A DNA stretch of 64,000 nt from Streptomyces sp. B21-105 (GTDB lineage: Bacteria; Actinomycetota; Actinomycetes; Streptomycetales; Streptomycetaceae). The stretch lies in assembly GCF_036898465.1 (NCBI RefSeq), contig NZ_JARUMJ010000001.1:6386001-6450000 (forward strand), written 5' to 3'. Made by a program: the position numbers and the translations under genes. Below the pieces are notes generated by a model. The model saw only the letters and a program-made list of their open reading frames with translations. It had not been told where the DNA came from and ran no database searches. Numbering within the stretch: the first letter of the stretch is position 1; every line of letters starts with the position of its first letter. Shown one piece after another: positions 18,828 through 27,923 of the stretch.

Positions 18828-20081
18828 TTGAACGTGCGACCGATATCGGGGGCGTCGGTTGGCGGGCGCTCACGGGGCCGCAACAGACGACTGGCGCTGA
18901 TCGTCGGCGGGATGCTGTTCGCCGTCACGGCGTGCGCCGGGGGCGGTGACGACCCGGGTTCCGGGTCCGACGCGAAGGCCGGGGGCGACAAGGGAGCCAC
19001 GGCCGCCGCGGAGAGCAAGCAGTCGGAGGCGGTCGTCACCATCGCCCCGAAGACCGGCGCCAAGGACGTGGACACCAGCGGCGCCCTCAAGGTCACCGCG
19101 GCCAAGGGCAAGCTGACCGAGGTCACCGTCAAGGACGCCAAGGGCAGGAAGATCGACGGCGCGATCTCGGCGGACGGCGTCGGCTGGACGCCCGCCACCC
19201 ACCTGGCCGCGTCCACCGAGTACCAGGTGCACGCGGTCGCCAAGGACGCCGCGGGCCGCACGTCCGCCGAGGACTCCGCCTTCACCACGCTTAGCCCGCA
19301 GAACACCTTCGTCGGCAACTTCACGCCCGAGGACGGCTCCAAGGTCGGCGTCGGCATGCCGTTCTCGGTCCGGTTCACCCGGGGCATCACCAAGTCCGCG
19401 GACGTCGAGAAGGCCATCAGGATCACGACCGTGCCGGCGGTCGAGGTCGAGGGCCACTGGTTCGGCAACGACCGCCTGGACTTCCGTCCGGAGAAGTACT
19501 GGAAGGCCGGCACCAAGGTGACCGTCGAGCTGAACCTCGACGGCGTCGAGGGCCGCAAGGGCGTCTACGGCAAGCAGTCCAAGACGGTGTCCTTCACCAT
19601 CGGCCGCGACCAGGTGACCGTCGTGGACGCCAAGAAGCACACGATGAAGGTCATGCGGGAGGGCAAGGTCGTCAAGACCATCCCGGTCACCACCGGCAAG
19701 CCCGGCTACGCCACCTGGAACGGCCAGATGGTCATCAGCGAGAAGTTCACCGTGACCCGCATGAACGGCGACACGGTCGGCTACGACGGCGAGTACGACA
19801 TCAAGGACGTCCCGCACGCCATGCGGCTGACCAACTCCGGCACCTTCGTGCACGGCAACTACTGGGGCGGCGACGCCTTCGGCAACTACAACGCCAGCCA
19901 CGGCTGCATCGGCCTGCGCGACGTGCGCGGCGGCTACGACGGCTCCGTGCCGGCCGCGTGGTTCTTCAACCAGTCGATGGTCGGCGACGTGGTCGTCGTG
20001 AAGAACTCCACCGACCCGGTGGTCGACCCGTCCAACGGCCTCAACGGCTGGAACATCTCCTGGGCGGACTGGAAGAAGTAG
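18828..20081 (+). CDS. Lipoprotein L,D-transpeptidase (YkuD domain), second copy
   Basis: 417 residues: lipoprotein signal (LALIVGGMLFAVTAC), a Gly/Asp/Lys-rich linker, tandem Ig-like domains (about 70-255) and a YkuD domain with SHGCIGLRD, Cys at residue 360. It acts on peptidoglycan stem peptides outside the membrane. The TTG at 18828 has GAGGGGAG at ideal distance; a GTG two codons later is the alternative. An AT-rich stretch (18735-18765) precedes it, so it probably has its own promoter although it follows its paralogue. A terminator hairpin lies after the stop. Confidence 0.9.
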   Translation: MNVRPISGASVGGRSRGRNRRLALIVGGMLFAVTACAGGGDDPGSGSDAKAGGDKGATAAAESKQSEAVVTIAPKTGAKDVDTSGALKVTAAKGKLTEVTVKDAKGRKIDGAISADGVGWTPATHLAASTEYQVHAVAKDAAGRTSAEDSAFTTLSPQNTFVGNFTPEDGSKVGVGMPFSVRFTRGITKSADVEKAIRITTVPAVEVEGHWFGNDRLDFRPEKYWKAGTKVTVELNLDGVEGRKGVYGKQSKTVSFTIGRDQVTVVDAKKHTMKVMREGKVVKTIPVTTGKPGYATWNGQMVISEKFTVTRMNGDTVGYDGEYDIKDVPHAMRLTNSGTFVHGNYWGGDAFGNYNASHGCIGLRDVRGGYDGSVPAAWFFNQSMVGDVVVVKNSTDPVVDPSNGLNGWNISWADWKK

Positions 20082-20118
20082 GGTTCCGCTCCCTCTTCCC
20101 TGCTCCCTGTCCTGCGGG

Positions 20119-20153
20119 CGGGCCCGGTGCTGTGACACACGGCACCGGGCCCG
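20119..20153 (+). terminator. Terminator after second L,D-transpeptidase gene
   Basis: A perfect 12-bp stem (20119-20130 with 20142-20153) with an 11-base loop sits 38 bp past the stop codon. Confidence 0.75.
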
Positions 20154-20182
20154 TCGTCGTTAGTGGTGGTTAACCTGCTGCC

Positions 20183-20950
20183 ATGACCGTGAATCTCGAA
20201 GTCGCCGAAGGCGTCGGCACGATCCGCCTCGACCGTCCGCCCATGAACGCGCTGGACGTCGCCACGCAGGACCGTCTCAAGGAGCTCGCCGAGGAGGCCA
20301 CCCGGCGCGACGACGTCCGCGCGGTCGTCCTGTACGGCGGCGAGAAGGTGTTCGCGGCGGGCGCGGACATCAAGGAGATGCAGGACATGGACCACACCGC
20401 GATGGTGCTGCGCTCCCGCGCCCTGCAGGAGTCCTTCACGGCGGTGGCCCGCATCCCCAAGCCGGTCGTCGCGGCCGTGACCGGGTACGCGCTGGGCGGC
20501 GGCTGTGAACTCGCGCTCTGCGCCGACTTCCGCATCGCCGGGGACGACGCCAGGCTGGGCCAGCCGGAGATCCTGCTCGGGCTGATCCCCGGGGCCGGCG
20601 GCACCCAGCGTCTCTCCCGGCTGATCGGCCCCTCCAAGGCGAAGGACCTCATCTTCACGGGCCGGATGGTGAAGGCCGACGAGGCGCTGGCCCTCGGGCT
20701 GGTGGACCGGGTGGCGCCGGCCGCCGACGTGTACACCGAGGCGCACGCCTGGGCGGCGAAGCTGGCGCAGGGGCCGGCGCTGGCGCTGCGCGCGGCGAAG
20801 GAGTCGATCGACACCGGTCTGGAGACGGACGTCGAGACGGGCCTGGCGGTGGAACGCACCTGGTTCGCCGGTCTGTTCGCCACCGCGGACCGCGAGACCG
20901 GCATGCGCAGCTTCGTGGCGGAAGGCCCCGGCAAGGCCAAGTTCCTGTGA
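20183..20950 (+). CDS. Enoyl-CoA hydratase/isomerase family protein
   Basis: A 255-residue crotonase-fold protein. The oxyanion-hole segments FAAGADIKEM and ALGGGCELALCADFRIA, and GQPEILLGLIPGAGGTQRL with the two catalytic Glu positions, are all present. This supports true hydratase activity (hydration of 2-enoyl-CoA in fatty acid degradation or a secondary pathway). ATG start close behind a short AT-rich promoter-like stretch (20160-20175). It is a single-gene unit between a terminator and a gap. The substrate chain length cannot be told. Confidence 0.9.
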   Translation: MTVNLEVAEGVGTIRLDRPPMNALDVATQDRLKELAEEATRRDDVRAVVLYGGEKVFAAGADIKEMQDMDHTAMVLRSRALQESFTAVARIPKPVVAAVTGYALGGGCELALCADFRIAGDDARLGQPEILLGLIPGAGGTQRLSRLIGPSKAKDLIFTGRMVKADEALALGLVDRVAPAADVYTEAHAWAAKLAQGPALALRAAKESIDTGLETDVETGLAVERTWFAGLFATADRETGMRSFVAEGPGKAKFL

Positions 20951-21279
20951 GTCGAGTTCCTGTGTGTCGAGTTGCTGTGAGTGCCGTCTCTTCCGGAGGC
21001 GTCGCCGGGTCTTGCCCCTGACGGGACGTCCCACCCGCGTCCCCCGATGGGGCGGTTCGAGGGAACCTCGAGGCGACCTCGAGGCGACCTTGGGCCCGCC
21101 TTGTCGGGGGAGCCCGTCGCCTGCCGTGGAGCGGGTCTTCGCAGCAGGTCAGGGCGGGTTTGTCAGCATCTGTGTTGCCGTTGGCATATGCCGATCGAGC
21201 CAATCGGAACGAGGGATTCCGGGGGGCGTATTCCAGCGGAACGGCCCCCAAGGAGGCTCGGGGCGGCCATGATGGGGGC
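20951..21279. other. 329-bp gap with short repeats and a palindrome
   Basis: Just after the echA-type stop, TGAGTCGAGTTCCTGTG-like sequence is repeated three times (20946-20985). Further on GAGGCGACCTC is repeated (21070-21090). The palindrome GGCATATGCC at about 21183-21192 lies in the likely promoter region of the ATPase gene. No gene is seen. Confidence 0.5.
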
Positions 21280-21783
21280 ATGGCGGGGCTGGAGGGCATC
21301 GAACAGCCGCGGGGAGACAGCCGTGCGGCCGCGGCGCGCTGGTCGCCCGCGGTCGAGGACGAACGGGCGCTCAAAGCGCTGGAGTTGTTCGGCAATCCGA
21401 CGGAGGGCGAGGTTCCGCTCCCGTCCCGCCCCGAGTCCGCCGCCGCGGCCCGCCGACTGGCCCAGGTCGTGGTCCTGCGCCAGTGGGGGCTCAGCCCCAA
21501 GATGGCCGAGGACTCGGTCCTGCTCGTCTCCGAACTCGTCGGCAACGCCGTACGGCACACCGGCGCCCGCGTCTTCGGCCTCCGGATGCGACGCCGGCGC
21601 GGCTGGATCCGCGTCGAGGTCCGCGACCCCTCCCGCGGGCTGCCCTGCCTGATGCCGGTTCAGGAGATGGACATCAGCGGGCGGGGCCTCTTCCTCGTCG
21701 ACAAGCTGTCCGACCGGTGGGGCGTCGACCTGCTGCCCCGCGGGAAGACGACCTGGTTCGAGATGCGGGTCGCCGACCGCTAG
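21280..21783 (+). CDS. HATPase_c anti-sigma-factor-type (RsbW-like) ATPase
   Basis: 167 residues. The GHKL ATPase fold is shown by the N-box ELVGNAVRHTGA and a G-box region DPSRGLP ... SGRGLFLVDKLSDRWG; the C-terminal KTTWFEM is typical of Streptomyces single-domain serine-kinase/anti-sigma-type ATPases. The protein lacks a histidine-kinase phosphoacceptor domain. Members can phosphorylate anti-anti-sigma factors or sequester sigma factors, but the partner is not encoded next door. The ATG at 21280 is used because earlier ATGs are out of frame; the ribosome binding site is a weak GGGGG. Confidence 0.82.
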   Translation: MAGLEGIEQPRGDSRAAAARWSPAVEDERALKALELFGNPTEGEVPLPSRPESAAAARRLAQVVVLRQWGLSPKMAEDSVLLVSELVGNAVRHTGARVFGLRMRRRRGWIRVEVRDPSRGLPCLMPVQEMDISGRGLFLVDKLSDRWGVDLLPRGKTTWFEMRVADR

Positions 21784-21928
21784 CGGCACCGACCCTCGGC
21801 TGCATCGACCGTCGGCGGCACCGGCTGCGGCGACCGGCCGAGCCGTCCGGTCCGCCAGATCCGTCCGGTGTCGGCGGTGGGCGCGGCCGATGCGTCAATG
21901 GTCGGAATTGCGGCATATCACCCCTTAA

Positions 21929-22744
21929 ATGGTTCGGGTGACCCCATCCGACCGCCGTTCCGCGCTGCGGGCGGGCGCCGGGCTCGTCGCCGGGGGTGCG
22001 TTCGCGGCCGGGTGCTCGCCCGCCGTGTCCTCCTCCGGCGCCGCCGTCCGGCCCGCCACCGTCTCCCGGTCCCCCGCCTCCCGGCCCGCCGTCTCCCAGC
22101 CCTCCGCCCGCACCCCCGCCGCCGCGCCGCGCGCCTTCCCCGGGCAGCCCGCCCAGATCACTCACGGCCCCCGCGACCGGCCCCGGGTCGCCCTCACCTT
22201 CCACGGACAGGGCGAGCCCGCCATCGTCCGCGCCCTGCTCGGCGAAGCCGAACGGCACGGCGCGCGGGTCACCGTCCTGGCCGTCGGGACCTGGCTCGAC
22301 GAACATCCGGGTCTTGCCCGCCGGGTCCTCGACGGCGGCCACGACCTCGGCAACCACACCCAGCGGCACCTGGACGTCAACGCCATGTCCGAGGCCGAGG
22401 CGACTGCTGAGATCGCCGGGTGCGCACAGCGGCTGCGCCGGCTCACCGGATCCGTCGGCACCTGGTTCCGGCCCTCCCGAGCGGCCCGCGCATCCCCGCT
22501 CGTCGCCGCGCTGGCCCGGCGGGCCGGCTACCCGCACGTCCTGTCCTACGACGTCGACTCGCTCGACTTCACCTCGCCCGGCGCCCCCGCCGTCACCCGC
22601 AACGTCCTCGACGGGATCCGCAACGGGTCCGTCGTGAGCCTGCACTTCGGGTACGCGGACACGGTCGCCGCCCTCCCCGCCCTGCTGGACGAACTCGACC
22701 GCCGCGGACTGCGCGCGGTCACTGCCACGGAGCTGATCGGCTGA
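21929..22744 (+). CDS. NodB-type polysaccharide deacetylase-like protein with altered motif 1
   Basis: 271 residues. The N-terminus has twin Arg and a hydrophobic stretch ending in a lipobox-like AAGC (about residue 29), so a Tat/lipoprotein export signal is possible. After a Pro/Ser-rich linker the NodB domain follows. Motif 2 is intact (GNHTQRHLD, two metal-binding His). Motif 1, normally TFDDG, reads TFHGQG, removing both Asp. Motif 3 reads FRPSR. Without the Asp pair classical deacetylase chemistry is doubtful; it may be a binding protein or use another mechanism. The stop overlaps the next start (TGATG), so it is coupled to the beta-propeller lipoprotein gene. Confidence 0.82.
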   Translation: MVRVTPSDRRSALRAGAGLVAGGAFAAGCSPAVSSSGAAVRPATVSRSPASRPAVSQPSARTPAAAPRAFPGQPAQITHGPRDRPRVALTFHGQGEPAIVRALLGEAERHGARVTVLAVGTWLDEHPGLARRVLDGGHDLGNHTQRHLDVNAMSEAEATAEIAGCAQRLRRLTGSVGTWFRPSRAARASPLVAALARRAGYPHVLSYDVDSLDFTSPGAPAVTRNVLDGIRNGSVVSLHFGYADTVAALPALLDELDRRGLRAVTATELIG

Positions 22745-23934
22745 TGCACCGCAACCTCGTCACAAGCGCCCTGCTCACCGGCGCCGCGCTCGCCGTCCTC
22801 GCCGCCTGCGGCACCGACAGCCGAAGCGGCGCGGGCGGGACGGGCCGGACCACCGAGCGGGCCGTGCCCGCGCCGACGAAGAAGGCCGCCAGACCGGTCG
22901 TCGACGGCCTGCCGGGCATGCCGCCCGTACTCGACCCGGGGGACGTCTACGCCGCCGACCGGCCGAACCGGCTCTCGCCGGTGGTCAAGGACTTCCCCTC
23001 CCGGGTCTACGTCCCCAACACCGAGTCCGACACCGTCTCCGTCATCGATCCGAAGACGTACCGGGTGATCGAAACGCTCCACGTCGGACGCCAGCCGCAG
23101 CACGTCGTCCCGTCCTGGGACCTCAAGACCCTGTGGGTCAACAACAACCGCGGGCACACGCTCACCCCGATCGACCCCGCGACCGGGAAGGCGGGCAAGC
23201 CGGTCGAGGTGCACGACCCCTACAACCTCTACTTCACGCCCAACGGCAAGTACGCCGTCGTGATGGCCTCCCTCGACCGTGAGCTCGTCTTCCGGGACCC
23301 GCACACGATGAAGCGGATCAAGACCGAACCGGTCACCTGCTACGGCGTCAACCACGCCGACTTCTCCCTGGACGGGAAGTACTTCATCGTGTCCTGCGAG
23401 TTCAGCGGCGAACTGCTGAAGGTCGACACCGAGCGGATGAAGGTCGTCGCCCAGCAGAAGCTGCCCCTCCAGGGCGCCATGCCGCAGGACGTGAAGGTGT
23501 CGCCGGACGGCAAGCGCTTCTACGTCGCCGACATGATGGCCCACGGCATGTGGATCGTCGACGGAGACACCTTCGGCAAACCGCGGTTCCTGCACACCGG
23601 CAAGGGCTGCCACGGGCTGTACGTCAGCCGCGACTCCCGCGAGATGTACGTCACCAACCGTGGCGAGGGCACCGTCTCCGTCTTCGACTTCGCCAAGGGC
23701 GAGCTCACCAAGAAGTGGCGGCTCCCGGACGGCGGCAGCCCCGACATGGGCGGCGTCTCGGCGGACGGCAAGGTCCTGTGGCTGTCCGGGCGGTACAACT
23801 CCGAGGTGTACGCGATCGACACCGCCGACGGTCACCAGCTCGCCCGCATCAAGGTCGGCGCCGGCCCGCACGGCCTGGCCGTCTACCCGCAGCCCGGCCG
23901 CTACTCGCTCGGCCACACGGGTGTGTTCCGCTAG
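22744..23934 (+). CDS. Lipoprotein with YVTN-type beta-propeller
   Basis: 396 residues: lipoprotein signal with lipobox LAAC (about residue 21), a linker, then seven-bladed-propeller-like repeats (VYVPNTESDTVSVIDPKT, MYVTNRGEGTVSVFDF, GPHGLAVYPQPG). Such surface propellers usually bind partners or ligands rather than catalyse. The ATG shares its A with the stop codon of the upstream NodB-like gene, so the pair is co-translated and probably works together at the cell surface. Cysteines at CYGVNHADF and SCEFSG could pair. The specific function is unknown. Confidence 0.85.
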   Translation: MHRNLVTSALLTGAALAVLAACGTDSRSGAGGTGRTTERAVPAPTKKAARPVVDGLPGMPPVLDPGDVYAADRPNRLSPVVKDFPSRVYVPNTESDTVSVIDPKTYRVIETLHVGRQPQHVVPSWDLKTLWVNNNRGHTLTPIDPATGKAGKPVEVHDPYNLYFTPNGKYAVVMASLDRELVFRDPHTMKRIKTEPVTCYGVNHADFSLDGKYFIVSCEFSGELLKVDTERMKVVAQQKLPLQGAMPQDVKVSPDGKRFYVADMMAHGMWIVDGDTFGKPRFLHTGKGCHGLYVSRDSREMYVTNRGEGTVSVFDFAKGELTKKWRLPDGGSPDMGGVSADGKVLWLSGRYNSEVYAIDTADGHQLARIKVGAGPHGLAVYPQPGRYSLGHTGVFR

Positions 23935-24042
23935 CGGGAGGTCCTGCGTCCGGCTGTCGGCGGGGCCGTTAATCTGGCCTGCGTCAGTTGGACAGCAGAA
24001 CAGCACATGTGCCCGCGAGGCATGAAGAAGAGGGGCGGACCG

Positions 24043-24255
24043 GTGGCCGACATCGAAGAAGCGCGCAACCATTTCCAGCGGATCGACACGGACGGCGACG
24101 GCTTCATCACCGCGGCCGAGTTCAAGAGCGCCCTGGCTCAGGAGGGCGACTGGAACGTCACGGAGTCGGTCGCCGAGGCCATCATCAAGTCCCGCGACCT
24201 GAACGGCGACAAGGTCCTCTCGTTCGACGAGTTCTGGGCCCACCTGAGCAAGTGA
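24043..24255 (+). CDS. cabB: EF-hand calcium-binding protein (CabB/calerythrin-like)
   Basis: A 70-residue cytoplasmic protein with two EF-hands: loops DTDGDGFITAAE and DLNGDKVLSFDE both keep the Ca2+-ligand pattern D-x-D/N-x-D/K-G and the terminal Glu. This matches the small Streptomyces calcium-binding proteins of the Cab group. The symbol cabB rests on remembered synteny and is tentative. The GTG at 24043 follows GAGGGGCGG at good spacing; ATGs at 24007 or 24022 would add 7-12 residues. The target protein is unknown. Confidence 0.85.
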   Translation: MADIEEARNHFQRIDTDGDGFITAAEFKSALAQEGDWNVTESVAEAIIKSRDLNGDKVLSFDEFWAHLSK

Positions 24256-24287
24256 CGTGAACCCGCACGGGCTGACGTGAACCGACA

Positions 24288-24312
24288 GGGGGTGCCGCGA
24301 CGAGGCGCCCCC
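24288..24312 (+). terminator. Terminator hairpin after EF-hand gene
   Basis: 9-bp stem with one G-T pair (24288-24296 with 24304-24312) about 30 bp past the stop. Confidence 0.55.
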
Positions 24313-24502
24313 TTCGTCGTGGGCCGCAAAGCCGCCGCGGGGACGGAACAGACCCCGCCGCGTCAGGTTGACATCCCGCCGGCACCCCGACCGCATGGCG
24401 CTGCCGGTCGGACCAGGCGAGGAGGATGACGCGGACCAGCTCGGAATCGGGTGCGGATCAGCTCGGGATCAGGTGCGGATCAGGGCCGGATCCGCGCCCG
24501 GG

Positions 24503-25044
24503 TCAGACGATCTCGAGGGGTACGTGCGGCCCGTCCGGCAGCTCGACCGCGATCGGGTCGCCGGGCCGCACGACGCCCCCGGTCAGCACGACGCCCATGA
24601 TCCCGGCCCGGAAGGCCGGGCGGCCGTCCGGAGCCCGCCCGACGACCTGCTTCAACAACCCCTTGCGGAAGGCGTCGATCTGCGCGCAGGGATTGCGCAG
24701 CCCCGTCACCCGCACCACGGCCTCCGCGCCCAGCCGCAGCCGCGTTCCGACGGGCAGTCCGAGGAGATCGATCCCCGCGTGGTCACGTTCTCCCCGAGCT
24801 GCCCGGCGGCCACCTCGAACCCGGCCGCGCGCACCTCCTCGAAGAGCTCCTCGTGGATGAGGTGGACCTGCCGCAGATTCGGCTGCGAGGGGTCCCTTCT
24901 CACCCGGGACCGGTGCTTCACCGTGACTCCGGCGTGCACGTCGCCCTCCACCCCGAGCCCCGCGAGCAGCGTGACGCTCTCGCGGTTGGGCTTGGTGAAG
25001 GAGTACGCGCCGTTGCTGCTGACGGCGCTGACCGAGCTGCTCAT
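24503..25044 (-). pseudogene. MOSC-domain protein gene with -1 frameshift
   Basis: The 5' part (ATG at 25044, good GGAGGAG site) encodes a MOSC start (GVEGDVHAGVTVKHRS ... QVHLIHEELFEEV ... GQLGENVTTRG) and then stops at 24706 in a nonsense tail. The continuation IDLLGLPVGTRLRLGAEAV ... GLRNPCAQID ... GIMGVVLTGGVVRPGD, including the conserved Cys, is in another frame. The break lies at a C run (24773-24776 on the plus strand); one further C there would restore an unbroken protein of about 180 residues. MOSC proteins handle sulfur in molybdenum-cofactor-dependent systems or MOSC-type oxidoreductases. It is either a real inactivating mutation or a sequencing error in a homopolymer. Confidence 0.85.
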
Positions 25045-25237
25045 CCCCACACGCTCCTCCTGCGACTGCGAATCCCGGTGAGCCGCAGGCCAGAACCCTA
25101 CGCCGGGTGGGGGATTCCTCGCATGGGGCTCGTGGGGCAGCGAGCTTCCGCAGTCGCGTCAACCGCGAGTTCCGTCGTCGACGCCGCCTCGCCGGCGGTC
25201 CGACTCCGGTGACGGATCACTCCGTGGCCCGCCCGTG

Positions 25238-27517
25238 TCACGCCCGTGCGGGAGCGGCGAAATAGCTGGGCGCGTTGTATCCCGAGTGAGGGTAGGAGGC
25301 GGCCCAGCTCACGGCTTCGGGCTGGGTGCGGGGGAAGTCCGCGGCCACCAGCGTCGCCAGGTCGAAGTAGGCCTCGCGGGTCCGTGCCTTCATCTGCTCC
25401 AGATCGACCTCCGAGCCCGTCGAAAGGTGCTCGTCGAACGGGATCACCACCACACCCCGGCACCGGGCACGGAAGTGGTCCACGACCTCGTTCACCTTCA
25501 CCATCTTGCTCTTCCGGCGCGCCTCGGACACCACGGTGATACTCCGGCTGACGAGGTCCTCGTACTGGTGCGCGTTGAGCCAGTCCAGGGTGGTGCTGGC
25601 GCTGGTCGCGCCGTCCACGCTGGGCGTGGCGACCACGATGAGTTGATCGGCGAAATCCAGGATGCCCCGCATCGCGCTGTGCAGCAGTCCGGTGCCGGAG
25701 TCGGTGAGGATGATCGGGTAGTGCTGTCCGAGGCAGCCGACGACCTGTCGGTAGTCCTCGTCGTTGAACGCCGTGGAGAGAGCGGGGTCCACCTCGTTGG
25801 CCAGGACCTCGAGGCCGCTCGGGGACTGGGAAGTGAAGCGCCGTACGGACATGTAGTTGGTGAGATTCGGGATCTCGGCCACGAGGTCACGGATGGTCGC
25901 GCCGGTTTCGCGACGGACACGGCGGCTGAGGGTACCCGCGTCCGGATTGGCGTCGATCGCGACGACGCGGTCCTGGCGCTCGGTGGCGAGAGTCGCGCCC
26001 AGGGCGGTCGTGGTGGTCGTCTTGCCGACGCCGCCCTTGAGGCTGATCACGGCGATCTTGTGGCACTGCATCACCGGCGTGCGGAGGATGGCCAGCTTCT
26101 GCTGGCGCTCTCGTTCGGCGGCCCCGCCGCCCATGCGCAACCGGCTGAGAGCTCGTCGGCCGGTCGACCGGCCGCGCAGCAGGCGGTCGGACGAGAGCTC
26201 GACCGTCGCACTCTGTCCCAGCGCCCCGCGGCCGCTCCAGTCCGGCGTCATCCACTGCGCCGGAGGGTGGTGCGCAGGCAGGCGGGAGTAGGCCGGTGTT
26301 CCACCGGTGCCCCGGGTCGGCTGCGGGCCTCTGTCATGGGGAGCCGTATGGGGCACCGCGTCGAAGCGGCTCTCCGCGGGCACCGGCTCGTCGGCCGTCC
26401 TGGGGCTGGTCAGCGGTTCCATCGGTGCGGCGGCCCGGGGCCGGCCGTTGACGTACGGGTCCGGCGGTGTGAGAACGTGCCCGGCGGAGAGTTCCCTGCC
26501 CCTGTCGGGTACAGCATCGTCGGGGCAGATGTCGCGATCGTTCGTCATGTTCTGTCCTTTCGGCGAGATGGCGGGCCCCTCGGGCACAGAGGCGACGGCG
26601 TGGCGGCGGGCAGATGTGATGCCCGGCACCCGCATGTCGGACCGATGACTTGTGGCGTCTGCCGGGCAGGAGTCGCCGATCGGATCAAGGGGCGCCGCCG
26701 GCTGTCCGGCGGGCAGGCTTCCGATCTGCGGCTCGGGCGGGCGGACGATGAGCTGGTGCCCCGTCTCCCGGCCCGGGGCGTGTGCATGGGCTCCTGCGGG
26801 GTCGAGCGCCGGACGCCCGGCGTGCCCAGCGGCAGGGGCGCGCACCGCGTGAACGGACCGGGACAGGACGGCGACACCCGGGCGGTCCGGCATGGGCTCG
26901 ACGGGGCGGAGCGTCCGCGATGGCGCGGCGACAGCGTTCGGCGGGGCAGCGCGGACCAGGCTTCCGTCTTCGCTGAAGGCAAGCCCCATCGATATGAGCT
27001 GATCCGGGGTCAGAGCCCGCTTTTGGCCGCGCAGGACTTGCGTCGACGGTTGCCGGGTCGCGTCGCCACCGCTGGCCGGCCCGACCGCCGTCGCACGCGT
27101 GGCCCGGTACCGCCGATCGACCTCCAGAGCGTGCCGGCCCTCCGGCGGCACTTCGAGGCGACTGCGCACGCGGTACTGCCCCGCCTTCAGGTTCTCCGAC
27201 CGCTGCAACTGAACCTTCAACGGACCTACGAAGGAGTACCGCTGTTCCTCGGCATGCGCGCGCACCTTCTCGACCAGCTCTTCACCGAGCATGACCAGGC
27301 ACGCGCTGTACAGCTCGTGGTCGCCCGGACTGAGTTCGACGACGAAATTGTTGGGCGCGATCGTGTACCCCTGGGTCCAGATCCTGGCGTTGACGTCACA
27401 CTCGCGCCGGAGCGCGCCGGCGAACTCCAGTGGTTGCACGGCGGATCTGAAGATCTTGGCAAAGGTGTCGTTGACCAGAGCCTCGAAGCGCTGTTCCAGC
27501 TTGTTCAGCGTTCCCAC
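25238..27517 (-). CDS. DUF3662 (FhaA N-terminal-like) fused to MinD/ParA-type ATPase
   Basis: A 759-residue open frame. Residues 1-125 match the DUF3662 domain found before the FHA domain in FhaA proteins ([55 protein letters not shown]). A disordered Pro/Arg/Ala-rich stretch follows. Residues 483-759 are a MinD/ParA-like ATPase with deviant Walker [12 protein letters not shown] (494-501), A'-loop [11 protein letters not shown] and ILTDSGTG. The GTG at 27517 has GGAGG at ideal spacing. A second plausible start, ATG at 26548 (residue 324) with AAAGGACAG before it, could yield the ATPase alone. Third-position GC stays high through the linker, supporting continuous coding. MinD-like proteins of this subtype accompany ESX/type VII loci elsewhere, but no ESX gene is here. 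The function is unknown; regulated positioning or secretion is only a guess. Confidence 0.85.
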   Translation of the reverse strand: MGTLNKLEQRFEALVNDTFAKIFRSAVQPLEFAGALRRECDVNARIWTQGYTIAPNNFVVELSPGDHELYSACLVMLGEELVEKVRAHAEEQRYSFVGPLKVQLQRSENLKAGQYRVRSRLEVPPEGRHALEVDRRYRATRATAVGPASGGDATRQPSTQVLRGQKRALTPDQLISMGLAFSEDGSLVRAAPPNAVAAPSRTLRPVEPMPDRPGVAVLSRSVHAVRAPAAGHAGRPALDPAGAHAHAPGRETGHQLIVRPPEPQIGSLPAGQPAAPLDPIGDSCPADATSHRSDMRVPGITSARRHAVASVPEGPAISPKGQNMTNDRDICPDDAVPDRGRELSAGHVLTPPDPYVNGRPRAAAPMEPLTSPRTADEPVPAESRFDAVPHTAPHDRGPQPTRGTGGTPAYSRLPAHHPPAQWMTPDWSGRGALGQSATVELSSDRLLRGRSTGRRALSRLRMGGGAAERERQQKLAILRTPVMQCHKIAVISLKGGVGKTTTTTALGATLATERQDRVVAIDANPDAGTLSRRVRRETGATIRDLVAEIPNLTNYMSVRRFTSQSPSGLEVLANEVDPALSTAFNDEDYRQVVGCLGQHYPIILTDSGTGLLHSAMRGILDFADQLIVVATPSVDGATSASTTLDWLNAHQYEDLVSRSITVVSEARRKSKMVKVNEVVDHFRARCRGVVVIPFDEHLSTGSEVDLEQMKARTREAYFDLATLVAADFPRTQPEAVSWAASYPHSGYNAPSYFAAPARA

Positions 27518-27923
27518 TGCAGCCTCCGGATGCCCATCCGCTGCCAGGCAGTCAGATAGGGCGATGATGTCACTGATAGTACTTATGTAGACACTTAGAG
27601 TGCCGACCTTGCGGCATGTCGCCGCATTTCACCGGATCGTCGTAAGGGTCCGCCCGTCGGGCCGCAGCGGCCGCCGTTTCGGCGCCGCCCCCGCCACGCC
27701 GTTCCCGCCTCGGTGCCGACCGGGCAAGGCCCGGCGTTCGGGGCCGCGGCGTGAGGATCGCGCCCGGTCCGGGGGTGACGGTCCCACGCCCGCTGCGCCG
27801 TGGCACCCGTCCCGGGCAGCGCTCCACCACGTGAGCCGGAGCCCCCAAGCTGCCCCGGTCACGATTCTCCCCGCTTGGCCGAGGTCTGTTCTTGCCCGCA
27901 GGGTCATCCCGCCTCGGGCCGTG
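27518..27923. other. 406-bp gap between MinD-fusion and toxin genes
   Basis: An AT-rich island (27560-27600, containing AGTACTTATGTAGACACTTA) is the probable promoter of the DUF3662-MinD gene. The rest is GC-rich with no coding sequence I can support. Confidence 0.5.

Noticed and set aside
22546..24396. 616-codon minus-strand frame opposite the propeller lipoprotein
   Set aside because: Shadow; Val/Gly/Asp-rich nonsense typical of Streptomyces antisense frames.
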